A stretch of DNA of 64,000 nucleotides from Sva-07 sp963828415 (GCA_963828415.1 CAWHEI010000009.1:186001-250000), one strand, 5' to 3'. Shown: positions 33,218 to 43,435, numbered from the stretch's first letter. Translations and numbers: made by a program. The notes: generated by a model not told the origin, from the sequence alone.

Positions 33218-34951
33218 TCAGACCTCGACGACGGTCACGAGACCGGTGTTGCCGTCGACCTCGACGAGTGCGCCGTCCGGGATCATCCGCGTGGCATCGG
33301 TGGCCGACACCACGCAGGGCAGTCCGAGTTCGCGGCTGACGATGATGGCGTGACTCAGTGTTGCGCCCACGTCGACGACGACGGCCCCGGCGGTGACGAA
33401 CAGCGGTGTCCATGCCGGGTCGGTGTGCGGAGCGACCAGGACGTCGCCCGGGTCGAGCGCAGTGGGGTCGCCCGGATCGAGCACGATGCGGGCGGTGCCC
33501 CGATAGGTGCCCGACGATCCCGGCATGCCCTGCACGGTGCCGCCTGCGCTCAGGACCTCGACGGTGTTGGCGCCCTTGCGTGGCCAGGTGTCGACCGGTG
33601 GGCACTCGCCGTCGAAGATGAACGGCGGCTCCAACGTCTGGAGGTGATCGAAGTACGCCTGACGGTCGGCAATCGTCTCGCGGGCCCAGTTCGGATCGCC
33701 CAACGCCTGGTCGATCTCGTCGAGGAACAGCATGCAGATGTCGCGTGGCTCGCCTGCGCCGCCCGCCTCGACGAGTCGCCGGCCGAGTTCCCATGTCGCC
33801 AGGCGACACTCGTGGATCACCTTGATGATCGACGTCTTCGACCGTTCGCGTCCCGGCACGAAACGGGCCGCCGAGGCAACTCCGGCCACGAACTGGCCCT
33901 GGGCCTCGGGATCTGCCGCCAGCGCCTCGGTGACGTGGGCGACGATCGCGTCGCGCTCGTGTTCGCGGTCGGCATGGCGACGCCCGGGTGATTCGTCGTC
34001 GCTGGCGAAGCGCATCCGGTCGATCGCCGAAAGTACGAGTTCCGGCTTGGTCTCCCAGACGTGGGCGTGGAGGTCCCACTCGTTGGGACCGCGGGAGCCG
34101 AACCGGAACATGAAGTCGTCGAGGGCAGAGAGGAATGTGGTCGTGTCCGGATCGTCGAGGTCGTGCAGGCGCCCCATCAGGCCTGCCGCACCCTGGTCGA
34201 ACGCGGCTGTCAGTGCAGTTGAGTTGGCCACCAGGCGGGACAGGTCCCACATCGCGTAGCTCGGCGCCGCGGAGTCGACGTCACCGACCGCCCCGATGAT
34301 CTTGAGCGTCAGGGTCGGATCGCCCACGGCATCGGCGACCGCGGCGATGATGCCGGGGCCGATCGTTGCGCACGCGCTCTGATTGATGTGTTGGTCGAAC
34401 ATCCGACGGATCGTGGGGATGTGCGATGTGGCGAGGGCGGTCAGTTCGCTGATCGACATCGCCGCGAAGTCGGGCCGGTCTGCCCGAGCGGCCTCGGCGA
34501 CCGTGCGGTCGTGCTCGAGGTCGGGCTGCTCGGTGGTGGTCAGCACCCAGTTCATCCATCCCTCGAGTTCCGCTGTGGCGCGAGGGCTGTCCCACCAGTC
34601 GCCGATCACCACTGGCGGCACGTCAGGGTGATCACCGAAGTAGATGTCGTCGACCGTGCTGGCCGTCATGCCCGGAGCCCGGTATCCGAACACCCGGTTG
34701 AGCGAGGCGTTCAGATAGGCGTATCCACCGAACAGCCCGCTGACCTCCGGGCGAGTCTGGCTGAGTTCGTCGTCAGCGAAGCCGAGCCGGTTGACGGCGC
34801 AGTCGCGCCAGCCGAGGATGGTTCCGGTCTCCCACACGATGTCCCAGCCGAGCGGCGATGGCGGCTCAGGCAGTACCTCACCGACGTTCGCTCTCGTCCA
34901 GAACGACAGGCTCGAACTCGGTGGATTGTCATCGATCCAGCGAACGGACAT
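33218..34951 (-). CDS. PEP-utilising mobile-domain protein lacking an ATP-grasp domain
   Basis: Protein of 577 residues. The C-terminal swivelling phosphohistidine domain (about 490-575) has VDVGATLSHAIIVSRELGLPCVV, with His as the phospho-carrier seen in PEP synthase, PPDK and rifampin phosphotransferase. The N-terminal part, opening FWTRANVGEVLPEPPSPLGWD, resembles the middle region of rifampin-phosphotransferase-like proteins. No ATP-grasp domain is present. It may pair with a separate ATP-grasp subunit, as phenylphosphate synthase does. Its substrate is unknown. It is divergent from the CobW-like gene. Confidence 0.82.
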   Translation of the reverse strand: MSVRWIDDNPPSSSLSFWTRANVGEVLPEPPSPLGWDIVWETGTILGWRDCAVNRLGFADDELSQTRPEVSGLFGGYAYLNASLNRVFGYRAPGMTASTVDDIYFGDHPDVPPVVIGDWWDSPRATAELEGWMNWVLTTTEQPDLEHDRTVAEAARADRPDFAAMSISELTALATSHIPTIRRMFDQHINQSACATIGPGIIAAVADAVGDPTLTLKIIGAVGDVDSAAPSYAMWDLSRLVANSTALTAAFDQGAAGLMGRLHDLDDPDTTTFLSALDDFMFRFGSRGPNEWDLHAHVWETKPELVLSAIDRMRFASDDESPGRRHADREHERDAIVAHVTEALAADPEAQGQFVAGVASAARFVPGRERSKTSIIKVIHECRLATWELGRRLVEAGGAGEPRDICMLFLDEIDQALGDPNWARETIADRQAYFDHLQTLEPPFIFDGECPPVDTWPRKGANTVEVLSAGGTVQGMPGSSGTYRGTARIVLDPGDPTALDPGDVLVAPHTDPAWTPLFVTAGAVVVDVGATLSHAIIVSRELGLPCVVSATDATRMIPDGALVEVDGNTGLVTVVEV

Positions 34952-35039
34952 GATTTCCCCTCCGTCCGGCGCCCGGGTGGGCGCCGAACCCGGCCAGAAC
35001 CGTACACCCGCAGTAAATGGCAGGTGCCAACATGGAGAT

Positions 35040-35966
35040 GTGCTGGCAGAGTCGATCCCGCTGACGGTCGTCGGCGGCTATCTCGGCGCCGGCAAGACCA
35101 CGCTGCTGAACAACCTTCTGCGGAATCCTGGCGGCCGGCGGATCGGTGTGATCGTCAACGACTTCGGTTCGCTGGCCATCGACGCCGCACTCCTCGCCGA
35201 CGCCGCGGACAACGGCGTGATCAGCCTGCCGAACGGCTGCGTCTGCTGCACCGTTGGTGCTGGCCTCCACGAGGCCCTCGACGCACTGGCGACGAGTGAA
35301 CCACCTCCGGATCACATCGTGATCGAGGTGAGTGGTGTCGCCGATCCCGCTGTGGCCGCTGCCTGGGCGACGGTGCCACCGTTCGAACCGGCGGGCGTGG
35401 TCGTGCTCGCCGACGCGACGTCGATCATCGAACGGTCGCGGGATCGTTACGTCGGCGAGGAGGTTCGTCGCCAGATCGTCGGCGCCGATCTGATCATCGT
35501 GACCAAGTCGGACGTTTGTGACGAGGTGCGGTTGTCGCAGGTCGACGAGTGGATGGCGGCGACGAGCAGGGGAGCGCCCTCGATTCGAGTCGTCGATGGT
35601 CGCCTGCCCGCTGACGTGGTCCTCGGCGTGCGATCGGACCGGACGGCCTCGGTGCCAGACGAGCTCGCCCAGTACGACGACCACCACCACCATCATCACC
35701 ACTACGAGTCGTGGTCGTGGACGTCCACCGAACCGGTCGCTCGGGCCGTCGTCGATCGCTTCGCGGCATCGCTTCCTGCCGACGTGCTGCGCGTCAAGGG
35801 AAGGATCTTGCTCGACGACGGCTCCTGGGTGGTGGTGCAGGCGGTCGGTCGTCGAACCGTTGTGACCCCATGCGCGCCGGCCGACCGCTCCGAACTGGTC
35901 GCCATCGCCGTTCGCAGAGTGACGCACACCCCCGCACCCAGCCCGTTTGCGTTGCATTTCGGGTGA
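35040..35966 (+). CDS. CobW/ZNG-type G3E GTPase, putative metal chaperone
   Basis: G3E-family GTPase of 308 residues that delivers metal, probably Zn or Co, to a client. Walker A GYLGAGKT is at residues 13-20, the metal-binding GCVCC motif at 66-70 (CxCC), and the guanine motif TKSD in the middle. A run of seven His (215-221) in DDHHHHHHHYE is a typical metal-storage loop of this family. A C-terminal CobW domain follows. GTG 35040 is the best start, with GTG 34977 upstream as an alternative. The last eight codons lie within a palindrome. Confidence 0.85.
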   Translation: MLAESIPLTVVGGYLGAGKTTLLNNLLRNPGGRRIGVIVNDFGSLAIDAALLADAADNGVISLPNGCVCCTVGAGLHEALDALATSEPPPDHIVIEVSGVADPAVAAAWATVPPFEPAGVVVLADATSIIERSRDRYVGEEVRRQIVGADLIIVTKSDVCDEVRLSQVDEWMAATSRGAPSIRVVDGRLPADVVLGVRSDRTASVPDELAQYDDHHHHHHHYESWSWTSTEPVARAVVDRFAASLPADVLRVKGRILLDDGSWVVVQAVGRRTVVTPCAPADRSELVAIAVRRVTHTPAPSPFALHFG

Positions 35967-35995
35967 CCCGCCCCACCCGCAATGCAACACAAACG
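35944..35995. terminator. Dispersed palindrome family, copy 2
   Basis: Twenty-two-base arms (35944-35965 and 35974-35995) with two mismatches and an 8-base loop. The left arm overlaps the end and stop of the CobW-like gene; the right arm ends 4 bases before the stop of the convergent amidohydrolase gene. It can serve as a two-way terminator. Confidence 0.8.
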
Positions 35996-35999
35996 TGGT

Positions 36000-37658
36000 T
36001 CAGGGATGGGCGGCCTCGAAGGTGGTGCCGCCGACGACGGTGCCCCACACGCCGATGTTCTTGATCGCCATCGGATCGACGGTGAGCGGGTTCTCCTCGA
36101 GCACGGTGAAGTCGGCGGCCTTGCCGCACTCGATCGTGCCGAACTCGGCGTCGAGGTGCATCTGGTATGCCGAGCCGAGGGTCACGGCGCGCAAGGCCGA
36201 CTCGGCCGAGATCCGCTCGTGTTCGCCGAGCACGCGCCCCGACGGCGTCACCCGATTGACCGCACACCACATGGTGTGGAGATGCCCGAGCGGCGTGACG
36301 TTGGCGTCGGAGTGCAGCGAGAACGACACGCCCTCGCGCTCGGCGGTGGCGGCGGCCTCCATACGCCGGGCCCGCTCGGGGCCGACGGTGATGTCGTGGT
36401 GCTGGTCGCCCCAGTACCAGAGGTGATTGGCGAAGATGTTGGCGCACATGCCGAGCTTGGCCATTCGCCGGAACTGCGCCGCCGAGGTCAGCTGGCAGTG
36501 CTGCACGGTGTGACGATGATCGAGCCACGGGTGCTCGATCACGAGTTGTTCGACGGTGTCGATCCAAGCATCGATCGTCAGGTCGCCGTTGCAATGGGCG
36601 TGAATGTTGATGCCCCGATCGTGGAACGGTCGAGTGATGTCGAGCAGCTGATCGGGTGCCACCATCCACTGGCCGTGATCGGTGCCGCTGAAATAGCCGG
36701 GCCATCCCATCTTGGCGGTGAATCCCTGGATCGAACCGTCGAGCACCAGCTTCAGGCCGGCGGTGCGCATCTTGTCGGTGTCGTTCGCCGCCAACTGCAG
36801 CAAGGCCTCGGCGGCGTCGGCCCAGTCGGCGCTTCCCGGCGGGAGTGCATGGAGGTGGCGCTGGAGGAGTCGCGCCGGGAACTCCGGGCGGTCGACGACC
36901 TGGTGGAGCACGGTCTGCTCGTCCGGCCGACTCAAGCCTGACGACCCGAGGTCGCACAGCATCGTGATGCCGACGTTGGCGCAGATCTGCCCGAGTGCCT
37001 CGATCGCCCGTGGGTCGCTCAGCAACCGCAGGATCACGGCCACACCGGACCGGGCCAACGCAATCGCCGGCATCTCCTGCAGCTCGCCGTTGGGGTCGCC
37101 GTTGGCGTCGCGGGCGACCCCCGGCGTCGTCGAGGTCCGGTCGATCTCGTGACGCTCCAACATCGCCGTGTTGACCGTGGCGAGGTGGGCGCTCGCGTGG
37201 AACACGAAGATCGGCCGTTCGGTCGAGACCAGGTCGAGGTGCGCTCGAGTGAGCCGTTCCTCCCCGGTGAAGTAGATCGGGTCGAACCCGCCGACCACGA
37301 TCGGTTCAGCTGACCCCGCGGTGTCCGCGTCGATCTCGCGGAGTCGGGCGAGCAGCGCGGCGTACGTGCGAATGCCCGGCGACGTTCCGCCGTCGACGCG
37401 ATGGCGGTCGAACCACCCGACGTAGGGGATCATCGAGAACGCTCCCTCGAGCGTGTGCGCATGCGCCTCGATCATCCCGGGCACGAGTACATGGTCGGCG
37501 AAGCGTCGGTCGACCTCGTGCGGGCCCCAGCTCGCGCACTCGCCCAACGAACCCGCTGCGAGCACCTTGCCCTCGCGCACCGCAACGGCCTCGACCTCCG
37601 GTTGCGAGGGATCCATCGTGACGATGGTGCGGGCCAGGAAGACGGTGGTGTCGCTCAC
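36000..37658 (-). CDS. YtcJ-like metal-dependent amidohydrolase
   Basis: Amidohydrolase-superfamily enzyme of 552 residues. The first metal site MIEAHAHTLE (HxH) follows an N-terminal beta-sandwich strand set, ANIHAHCNGD and HRHTVQHCQL supply later His ligands, and SLHSDANVTPLG provides the final Asp. The layout matches the YtcJ/NfdA group, N-substituted formamide deformylase-like. GTG 37658 gives the conventional start TTVFLARTIVTMDP; the frame extends upstream without support. The substrate cannot be deduced. It is divergent from the first cyclase-like gene. Confidence 0.87.
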   Translation of the reverse strand: MSDTTVFLARTIVTMDPSQPEVEAVAVREGKVLAAGSLGECASWGPHEVDRRFADHVLVPGMIEAHAHTLEGAFSMIPYVGWFDRHRVDGGTSPGIRTYAALLARLREIDADTAGSAEPIVVGGFDPIYFTGEERLTRAHLDLVSTERPIFVFHASAHLATVNTAMLERHEIDRTSTTPGVARDANGDPNGELQEMPAIALARSGVAVILRLLSDPRAIEALGQICANVGITMLCDLGSSGLSRPDEQTVLHQVVDRPEFPARLLQRHLHALPPGSADWADAAEALLQLAANDTDKMRTAGLKLVLDGSIQGFTAKMGWPGYFSGTDHGQWMVAPDQLLDITRPFHDRGINIHAHCNGDLTIDAWIDTVEQLVIEHPWLDHRHTVQHCQLTSAAQFRRMAKLGMCANIFANHLWYWGDQHHDITVGPERARRMEAAATAEREGVSFSLHSDANVTPLGHLHTMWCAVNRVTPSGRVLGEHERISAESALRAVTLGSAYQMHLDAEFGTIECGKAADFTVLEENPLTVDPMAIKNIGVWGTVVGGTTFEAAHP

Positions 37659-37738
37659 CCGTTCGACCGTACCCGCGCGCAGATTCACCCACCGTGCCGA
37701 GACGGGTCGATCGAGTAGCCGGCGCCCCGGGGAGGCTG

Positions 37739-39824
37739 GTGCGGAATGTCTCCGTTGCGAGTCGCCTGGCGCTCGTGGTCGTACTGGTCGCACTGGTGTC
37801 GGTGGTCGTCACCTCGGTGGTGGGCCTCGAGCGGGGCCGCAGCCTCGCGAACACCGAGATCGACGCTCAGTTGACGGCGGTTGGAGCGGCTCGCTCCGAT
37901 CAGGTCGAGCGGTACATTGCCGGGCTGAAGCGAGCCGTCGCCGGTCAGGCGCTCACGCCCCGGCCCGCGGCTGCCATAGAACAGTTCTCGGAACGGTTTC
38001 TTCAACTCGACGCCGAGCCGGTCAGCTCGCGCGACGAGGCACTCGTCGAGGGGTACTACCGCAACGTCGTTGCACCCGAGCTCTCGGAGGCCCGCGGTCG
38101 ACCGGTGAATCCGTCGGGCCTGCTCCCGATCTCGAACGCTGGAGTCACGCTGCAGGCGCAGTACGTGGTCCCCGCCGAAGACGACGGTGTCGAGCCGCAC
38201 TGGCGACGACGAATGGTCGGCACTCCATGATCCGCTCGACGACGCCCTGAACGAATTCGCGCTCCAACTCGGTTTCGACGACTTCTATCTCATCGAACCG
38301 AATGCACAGGTCGTCGTGTACTCGACCGGGAAGAACATCGACTTCGCGACGAGCCTGCGGGCCGGTCCGCACAGCGGGTCCCCACTGGCATCGCTGACCT
38401 ACGAACTCGCCGACGATCCGTCACCCGGCGACGTGGCGATCCGTGACTTCGCGCCGTACGCACCCGCGGGTGACCGACCCAGCGCGTTCGTCGGTGCGCC
38501 AGTGTTCGACGGCGGCGAACTGGCGGGTTTCGTCGTCGGTCGATTCTCCCCGGAGGAGATCACCGCCGTCATGACCAACGATGAACAGTGGGGTGAACTG
38601 GGCGACACCGGTGAAACCTACGTCGTGGCGTCCGATACGCGGATGCGATCCGACTCGCGGGTGTTTCTCGAGGACCCCACGGCGTTCTTCGACGACGTCG
38701 AAACGGCCGGGACGGCCGATCCCGACGAGATCAGGTCGATGCAGCTCTTCGACACCAACGTGTTGTTCCAGCCGATCGACTATCGCCAGGTCGAGGCGGC
38801 CTTCGACGGGCAGTCGGGCGTCGAGGAGGTCACCAACTACCTGGGTCGCTCGGTGACCTCGACGACTCGCGTGCTCGACATCGAGGGCCTCGACTGGGTC
38901 GTGTTCGCTGAGGCGGACGTCGCCGAAGTCGAGGCGCCGATCGACGACTTCACCCGGAATCTGCTGATCGCCATCGCCGTGTTCATCGTGATCGTCACGT
39001 TCATCGCCGTGCGGTGGGCGGACCGGTTGCTCGAGCCGTTGCGCATCATCTCGACGCGCTTGCGGGCGATCCGCGACGGGGACTTCGACGAAGCGCGAAC
39101 CGAACTACCCGACTCGAGCGCATCGGAGTTCGTCGAACTCGGAGACGACATCGACACGATGCTCGCCACGCTGCGGCGCCGGACGACGACAGCGCGACGC
39201 CGGGCCGATGAGCGCCGTCTCGTGCTCCGCCGCCTGTTGCCAGCCTCGATTGCCGAACGCGCCGAGGCCGGCGACCGAGACGTCGTCGAGCAGATCGCCA
39301 CAGCGACGGCGGCCGTGGTCGTGATCGACGGCCTGGGCGCGCTCGTGAGCTCCGGCTCACCGGAACGAGCACGTCATCTCCTCGATCGATTCGTCGACGA
39401 GGCCGATGAACTGGCAGCAGAACGAGGACTCGATCGAGTCCAACTCACCGGGGACGCGTACGTCGCGGCATGCGGGGTGAGTCGACCACACCTCGATCAC
39501 GCGGCCCGAGCGGCTGCATTCGTCGTCGACTTGCGCGAGGCGCTCCAGGACCTCGACCCCGAGGGCGAGCTGTCCATCCACGCTGGGATCGACGTCGGAC
39601 CGATCACGGTGGGTCTGACCGGCGGCCATCGGCTGATCCACGACACGTGGGGAGTGACGATCCAGCGGGCCACCGATCTGGCGCGCAGTGCACGTCCGGG
39701 CCAGGTGCTCGTGTCCGACGACTGTGTCGCCGTTCTGCCGTCGACGTATCGATTCGAGTCGATCGACCAGGACGGAGCCAGTGTGTTGAGTGGCGTCTCC
39801 ATGGCCAGCGAGGCACCGACGTGA
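37739..39824 (+). pseudogene. Receptor-type class III cyclase-like gene, interrupted by a +1 frameshift
   Basis: Two overlapping frames together encode one sensor. The first (GTG 37739 or 37694, to 38230) has a membrane helix (LALVVVLVALVSVVV) and the start of an extracellular Cache-like domain. The second (open through 38187-39824) has the rest of the sensor, a second membrane helix, HAMP (RLLEPLRII) and a cyclase-homology domain. One surplus base near 38165-38190, such as one G of GACGGTG, would restore a single frame. In the cyclase domain both metal Asp remain (VVVIDGLG, LTGDAYV). The usual Lys is Gln, and the transition-state Asn and Arg are Gln and Asp in DTWGVTIQRATD. It overlaps the channel gene by 4 bases. 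Confidence 0.75.
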
Positions 39825-41317
39825 CGACGACGTTCGAATCGTCCGATGTCTTGACCGCGGCGATCGTCATCGTGCTGCTGCCGGCGCTGATCATCGGAGT
39901 GGGAGAGCTCGAGGAGCGGCTCCGCCAGCGCGACTCCAGCCTGCGGCCCTCGGTGGCGATCGTGCGCGTGTGGGTCGTGCCGCTCGCAGCGGTGTGGTTG
40001 CTGGTCAGCACCCTGTTCGACGTCGGCAGCGAGCGGATTCTGGTGCGCCTGCTCGAGTCGGCGCTGCTGGTGGCGATCGCTGCTGCACTGCTCTCGGCGT
40101 TCCGGGTCCTCGTTGCTCGGATCGTCGATCGACCGCGCCGCAGCGACCAGCGCTCGGTCCCTCGACTCCTGCTCGCCGTCCCTCGACTGGTGGTCCTCAT
40201 CGTCACTGCCTGGTGGCTCATCGCAGGTGTGTGGGGCGTCGACCTGTCGGCTGCGCTGACTGCGCTCGGCGTGACGTCGTTGGTCGTGTCGTTCGCGCTG
40301 CAGGACACGCTCGGCGGCATCGCCTCGGGTTTCACGCTGCTCGCTGACCAGCCATTCAGCGCCGGTGACTGGATCGAGTCCGGCGACGTCGAAGGCCGCG
40401 TGATCGACGTCAACTGGCGCAGCACTCGAATCGAGAACCGAGACGGCGACCTCGTCGTCATCCCGAACGGGCAGCTTTCCAAGGCGACGATCGTGAACTT
40501 CGACCAACCCAGTCGATTCCACCGGGTGATGGTGCCGGTCCAGATCGAGCGCACCGCCCCGCCCACGGCCGCCAAGGCCATGCTGCTCGACGCCGCGCGT
40601 TCGACCGCCGGGGTGGTCGCGGACCCGCCGCCGGTGGTGTTCGTCACGAACATCGCCGACCCGGTTGTCGACTACCAGGCCTTCATGTGGATCGACGACT
40701 TCTCGATCGCGCCACGAGTGCGGGCCGATTTCGCGTCCTTGGTCTGGTACCTGTCGTACCGTCACGGCGTGCCGCTTCCGAACCCGGCACAGGACCTGTA
40801 CCTGTTCGACGGTGTCCAGACCGCCATTGCCTCCCAGGTCACGCCCGCTGATGTTCGTCGTGCCCTGTTGGACGCCCCGTTGCTCGCGGAGGTCTCCGAC
40901 GAGGTGCTCGATCGGTTGGCGGCCGACTCCTCGATCACCACCTATGAATCCGGCGAGGTCATCCTGACTTCGGGTGATCAGCGTGACGTGTTCGTGCTCG
41001 CACACGGCACCGCCCGGCTCGTGTTGCGCTCGGACGACGAGCCGGACCTGCACGTACTCGACCACGGCCCCGGTGAGATGCTCGGCGCATTCGGCGACGT
41101 CGAAGCCTCCGACCACGACGTGGTCGTGGTGGCCACAGGCGACTGTCGCGTCGTGCGGATTCCCGCCGAAGCTGCCGCCACTGCGCTGGCGTCCTCGGCC
41201 GGCCTGGCCGCCGCGTTCGAGCAGCTCGGCGTGTCGCGTCGACGTCGTTGCGATCGGACGTTGCGACGGGCGCAGCGGCAAGCGGGCGTCGCACCGGGCT
41301 CGGCGGAGCCGTCGTGA
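39821..41317 (+). CDS. MscS-family channel with C-terminal cyclic-nucleotide-binding-like domain
   Basis: Membrane protein of 498 residues. About five hydrophobic helices end in the MscS pore helix (LTALGVTSLVVSFALQD) and the beta domain (LGGIASGF, GDWIESGDVEGRVIDVNWR). A cNMP-binding-type barrel occupies about 350-475. This is the plan of bacterial cyclic-nucleotide-gated (bCNG) channels. In the phosphate-binding cassette, GAFGDVEASDHD replaces the usual FGE...R-[ST]-A, so the conserved Arg is missing and Glu is Asp. It starts with GTG overlapping the upstream cyclase and ends overlapping the downstream one. All three genes form one coupled unit. Confidence 0.88.
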   Translation: MTTTFESSDVLTAAIVIVLLPALIIGVGELEERLRQRDSSLRPSVAIVRVWVVPLAAVWLLVSTLFDVGSERILVRLLESALLVAIAAALLSAFRVLVARIVDRPRRSDQRSVPRLLLAVPRLVVLIVTAWWLIAGVWGVDLSAALTALGVTSLVVSFALQDTLGGIASGFTLLADQPFSAGDWIESGDVEGRVIDVNWRSTRIENRDGDLVVIPNGQLSKATIVNFDQPSRFHRVMVPVQIERTAPPTAAKAMLLDAARSTAGVVADPPPVVFVTNIADPVVDYQAFMWIDDFSIAPRVRADFASLVWYLSYRHGVPLPNPAQDLYLFDGVQTAIASQVTPADVRRALLDAPLLAEVSDEVLDRLAADSSITTYESGEVILTSGDQRDVFVLAHGTARLVLRSDDEPDLHVLDHGPGEMLGAFGDVEASDHDVVVVATGDCRVVRIPAEAAATALASSAGLAAAFEQLGVSRRRRCDRTLRRAQRQAGVAPGSAEPS

Positions 41318-43417
41318 GCACACGAGGTCGGAGTTCACTTCGGCGCCGACTGGAATTCACCTTGGTGGGCGTCGCTCTGGTTTCGGTGCTGCTGCTGTCC
41401 GGACTCAACTACGTGTTCGCTCGCGTGCTCATCTCCGACAGCGTCGAGACGCAACTGAGTTCGCTGCGCGACACACGGGTCCAAGCGATCGAGCGAGGCG
41501 CAGCTCGCGTCCAGACGTCGGTGTCGACGCTCGCGGTGACTCCGAGCGTGATCACTGCCTTCGACGCGTTGACCGCCGGGTACGCCGAAGTCGATGCTGG
41601 ACTGTCGGCCGAGGAGGTCGCCGAACTCGAGGCGGCCTACGCCAAGGCGCTCGAGCCGCTGCGCGAGGTGGGCCTGGACGTCCCGCCGCAGTCGTTGGTG
41701 CCCGCCTCGGGCAGTGGGCGGTTCGTCCAATACCAGTACATCGCGAGTAATCCCGACGGTTTCGACGATCGGGATCGGCTCGACGACGCCGGCGACGGCT
41801 CGAACTACACCCGGGCGCACGCGGAGTATCACCCGCTGCTGCGCTCGCTGATGCGCAACGCATCGCTGAGCGATCTGCTCTTCGTCGACGTCGACACCGG
41901 AGAGGTCGTCTACTCGGTCATGAAGCGGATCGACGTCGGAACGAACGTGGTGAGCGGCCCGTGGGCTGACAGCGCACTCGGATCGGTGGTCGACGCGCTT
42001 GCAACCGTCGCCGTCGGCGACACCGTCATCTCCGACACCTCGTTCTATTCGCCCGCGCGGGGAGGCGGTGTTCTTCCTGGCCACGGCGATTCGGTCGGTC
42101 TCCGATGCCAGCGGCGCGATCGTGGCCGAACTCCCGGTGAAGGCACTCACCAACCTGGCGACGGCGGGCCAGGATTGGGACCTGCTCGGCCTCGGTGAGA
42201 CCGGCAATGTCTTCCTGGTCGGCGCCGACGGCACGTTGCGCACCGACACCCGCGAGTGGCTCGACGACCCCGAGCAGTTCCTCAGCGATCACTTCGATCG
42301 GAATTCCGATCAGGCGGCGATCGATCAGATGCGGTTGGTGGGATCCGCCGCGCTCACCCAGGCCGTCGACAACCGGGCGGTCGAGGTGGCGCTCAGCGGC
42401 GAGACGTTCGTCGGCACCGTGACCAACTTCGAAGGTGACAAGGCGTTCGCCGCGTCGGGCCCGCTCCGCATCGGGAATCAGGACTGGGCGGTGGTCGTCG
42501 AACAGGACCGATCCGAGGCAACCGCCGGTCTCTCGTCGTTGTTGCGCAGCACGCTCGTCGTGATGGCCGTTCTGCTGCCGGTGACCGCAGCGCTGGGGTG
42601 GTGGCTCGCTCGTTCTCTGACGCGACCGTTCGGCCTCCTCGTCGACGCAGCGGGTCGCATCGCACACGGCGAACCCGCTCCGGACGTCGGTCAACTCGGC
42701 AACAACGAGCTCGGCGATCTCGGCCGCCAACTCGGCAACGTCGCCGCGCGGCTCGAGGCCGAAGAGGCGGCGCTCGTGGCCGAGGAGGAGCAGATCAACG
42801 CAGTGCTCGGCGCGGTGGTGCCCAGTCGGCTGGTCGATCGGGTCCGCAGCGGCGAGCAGGACATCGCCGATCTGCTCGACACCGCAACGGTGATCTCGTT
42901 CCTCATCGACGGCATTCCCGAAGCGACCGGCTCGAACCAGGACACGGTCTTCGAGATCACCGAGCAATTGGTCGAGGACGTCGAACAGCTCCAGGACGAG
43001 TTCGGAGTCGAACGCGTCCGGCGGTCGTCGACCAATGCCCTGTTCGCCACCGGCCTCGGCGAGGATGGTGCGCGCATCGACGCCGCGGTGCAGTTCACGG
43101 GGGCCGTGATGGCGATGGTGGAGCGCATCGGCACCGAGTACGGCCACCGGCTGTCGGTTCGTGCGGGCCTGTCGACGGGCGACGTTGCGAGCGGCGTGAT
43201 CGGCCAGCAACAGCTCGCGTTCAGCATGTGGGGAGAGCCCGTCAGCACGGCGTTCACGCTGGCGTCGCTGGCGCAGACGGGACAGATCCTGGTGGATTCA
43301 TCGATTCGCGAGGCGATCGGGCCCGAGTGGGAAATCGAACGCCGAGAGGGCCTGTCGGGCCTCGACGATGACGTCGAGGCGTGGTCGATTCGTCTGCCGC
43401 CAGCTTCCCAGGCGTAG
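41314..43417 (+). pseudogene. Second receptor-type cyclase-like gene, interrupted by a +1 frameshift
   Basis: Paralogue of the gene at 37739 with the same order: N-terminal membrane helix, extracellular Cache-like sensor, second helix (LVVMAVLLPVTAALGWWLA), HAMP (RSLTRPFGLLVDA) and cyclase-homology domain. The frame from GTG 41314 ends at 42198. The continuation is open from before 42062 to 43417. Removing one G from the GGGG at 42059-42062 joins them as YSPAR-EAVFFLA. The cyclase domain keeps the first Asp (FLIDGIP). The second metal Asp is Asn (SSTNALF), and the adenine Asp, Asn and Arg are Ser, Ser and Thr. It is probably not a working cyclase even if translated whole. Confidence 0.75.
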
Positions 43418-43435
43418 TGCGCGACACTGTCGGGC

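Noticed and set aside
33000..34250. Minus-strand frame overlapping the PEP-mobile-domain gene in another register
   Set aside because: It is Arg/His/Pro-rich shadow sequence; the frame with the phosphohistidine motif accounts for the DNA.
35682..35702. Seven consecutive His codons
   Set aside because: This could look like a cloning tag, but it is internal to a CobW-type GTPase, where His-rich metal loops are normal, and mixed CAC/CAT codons are used.
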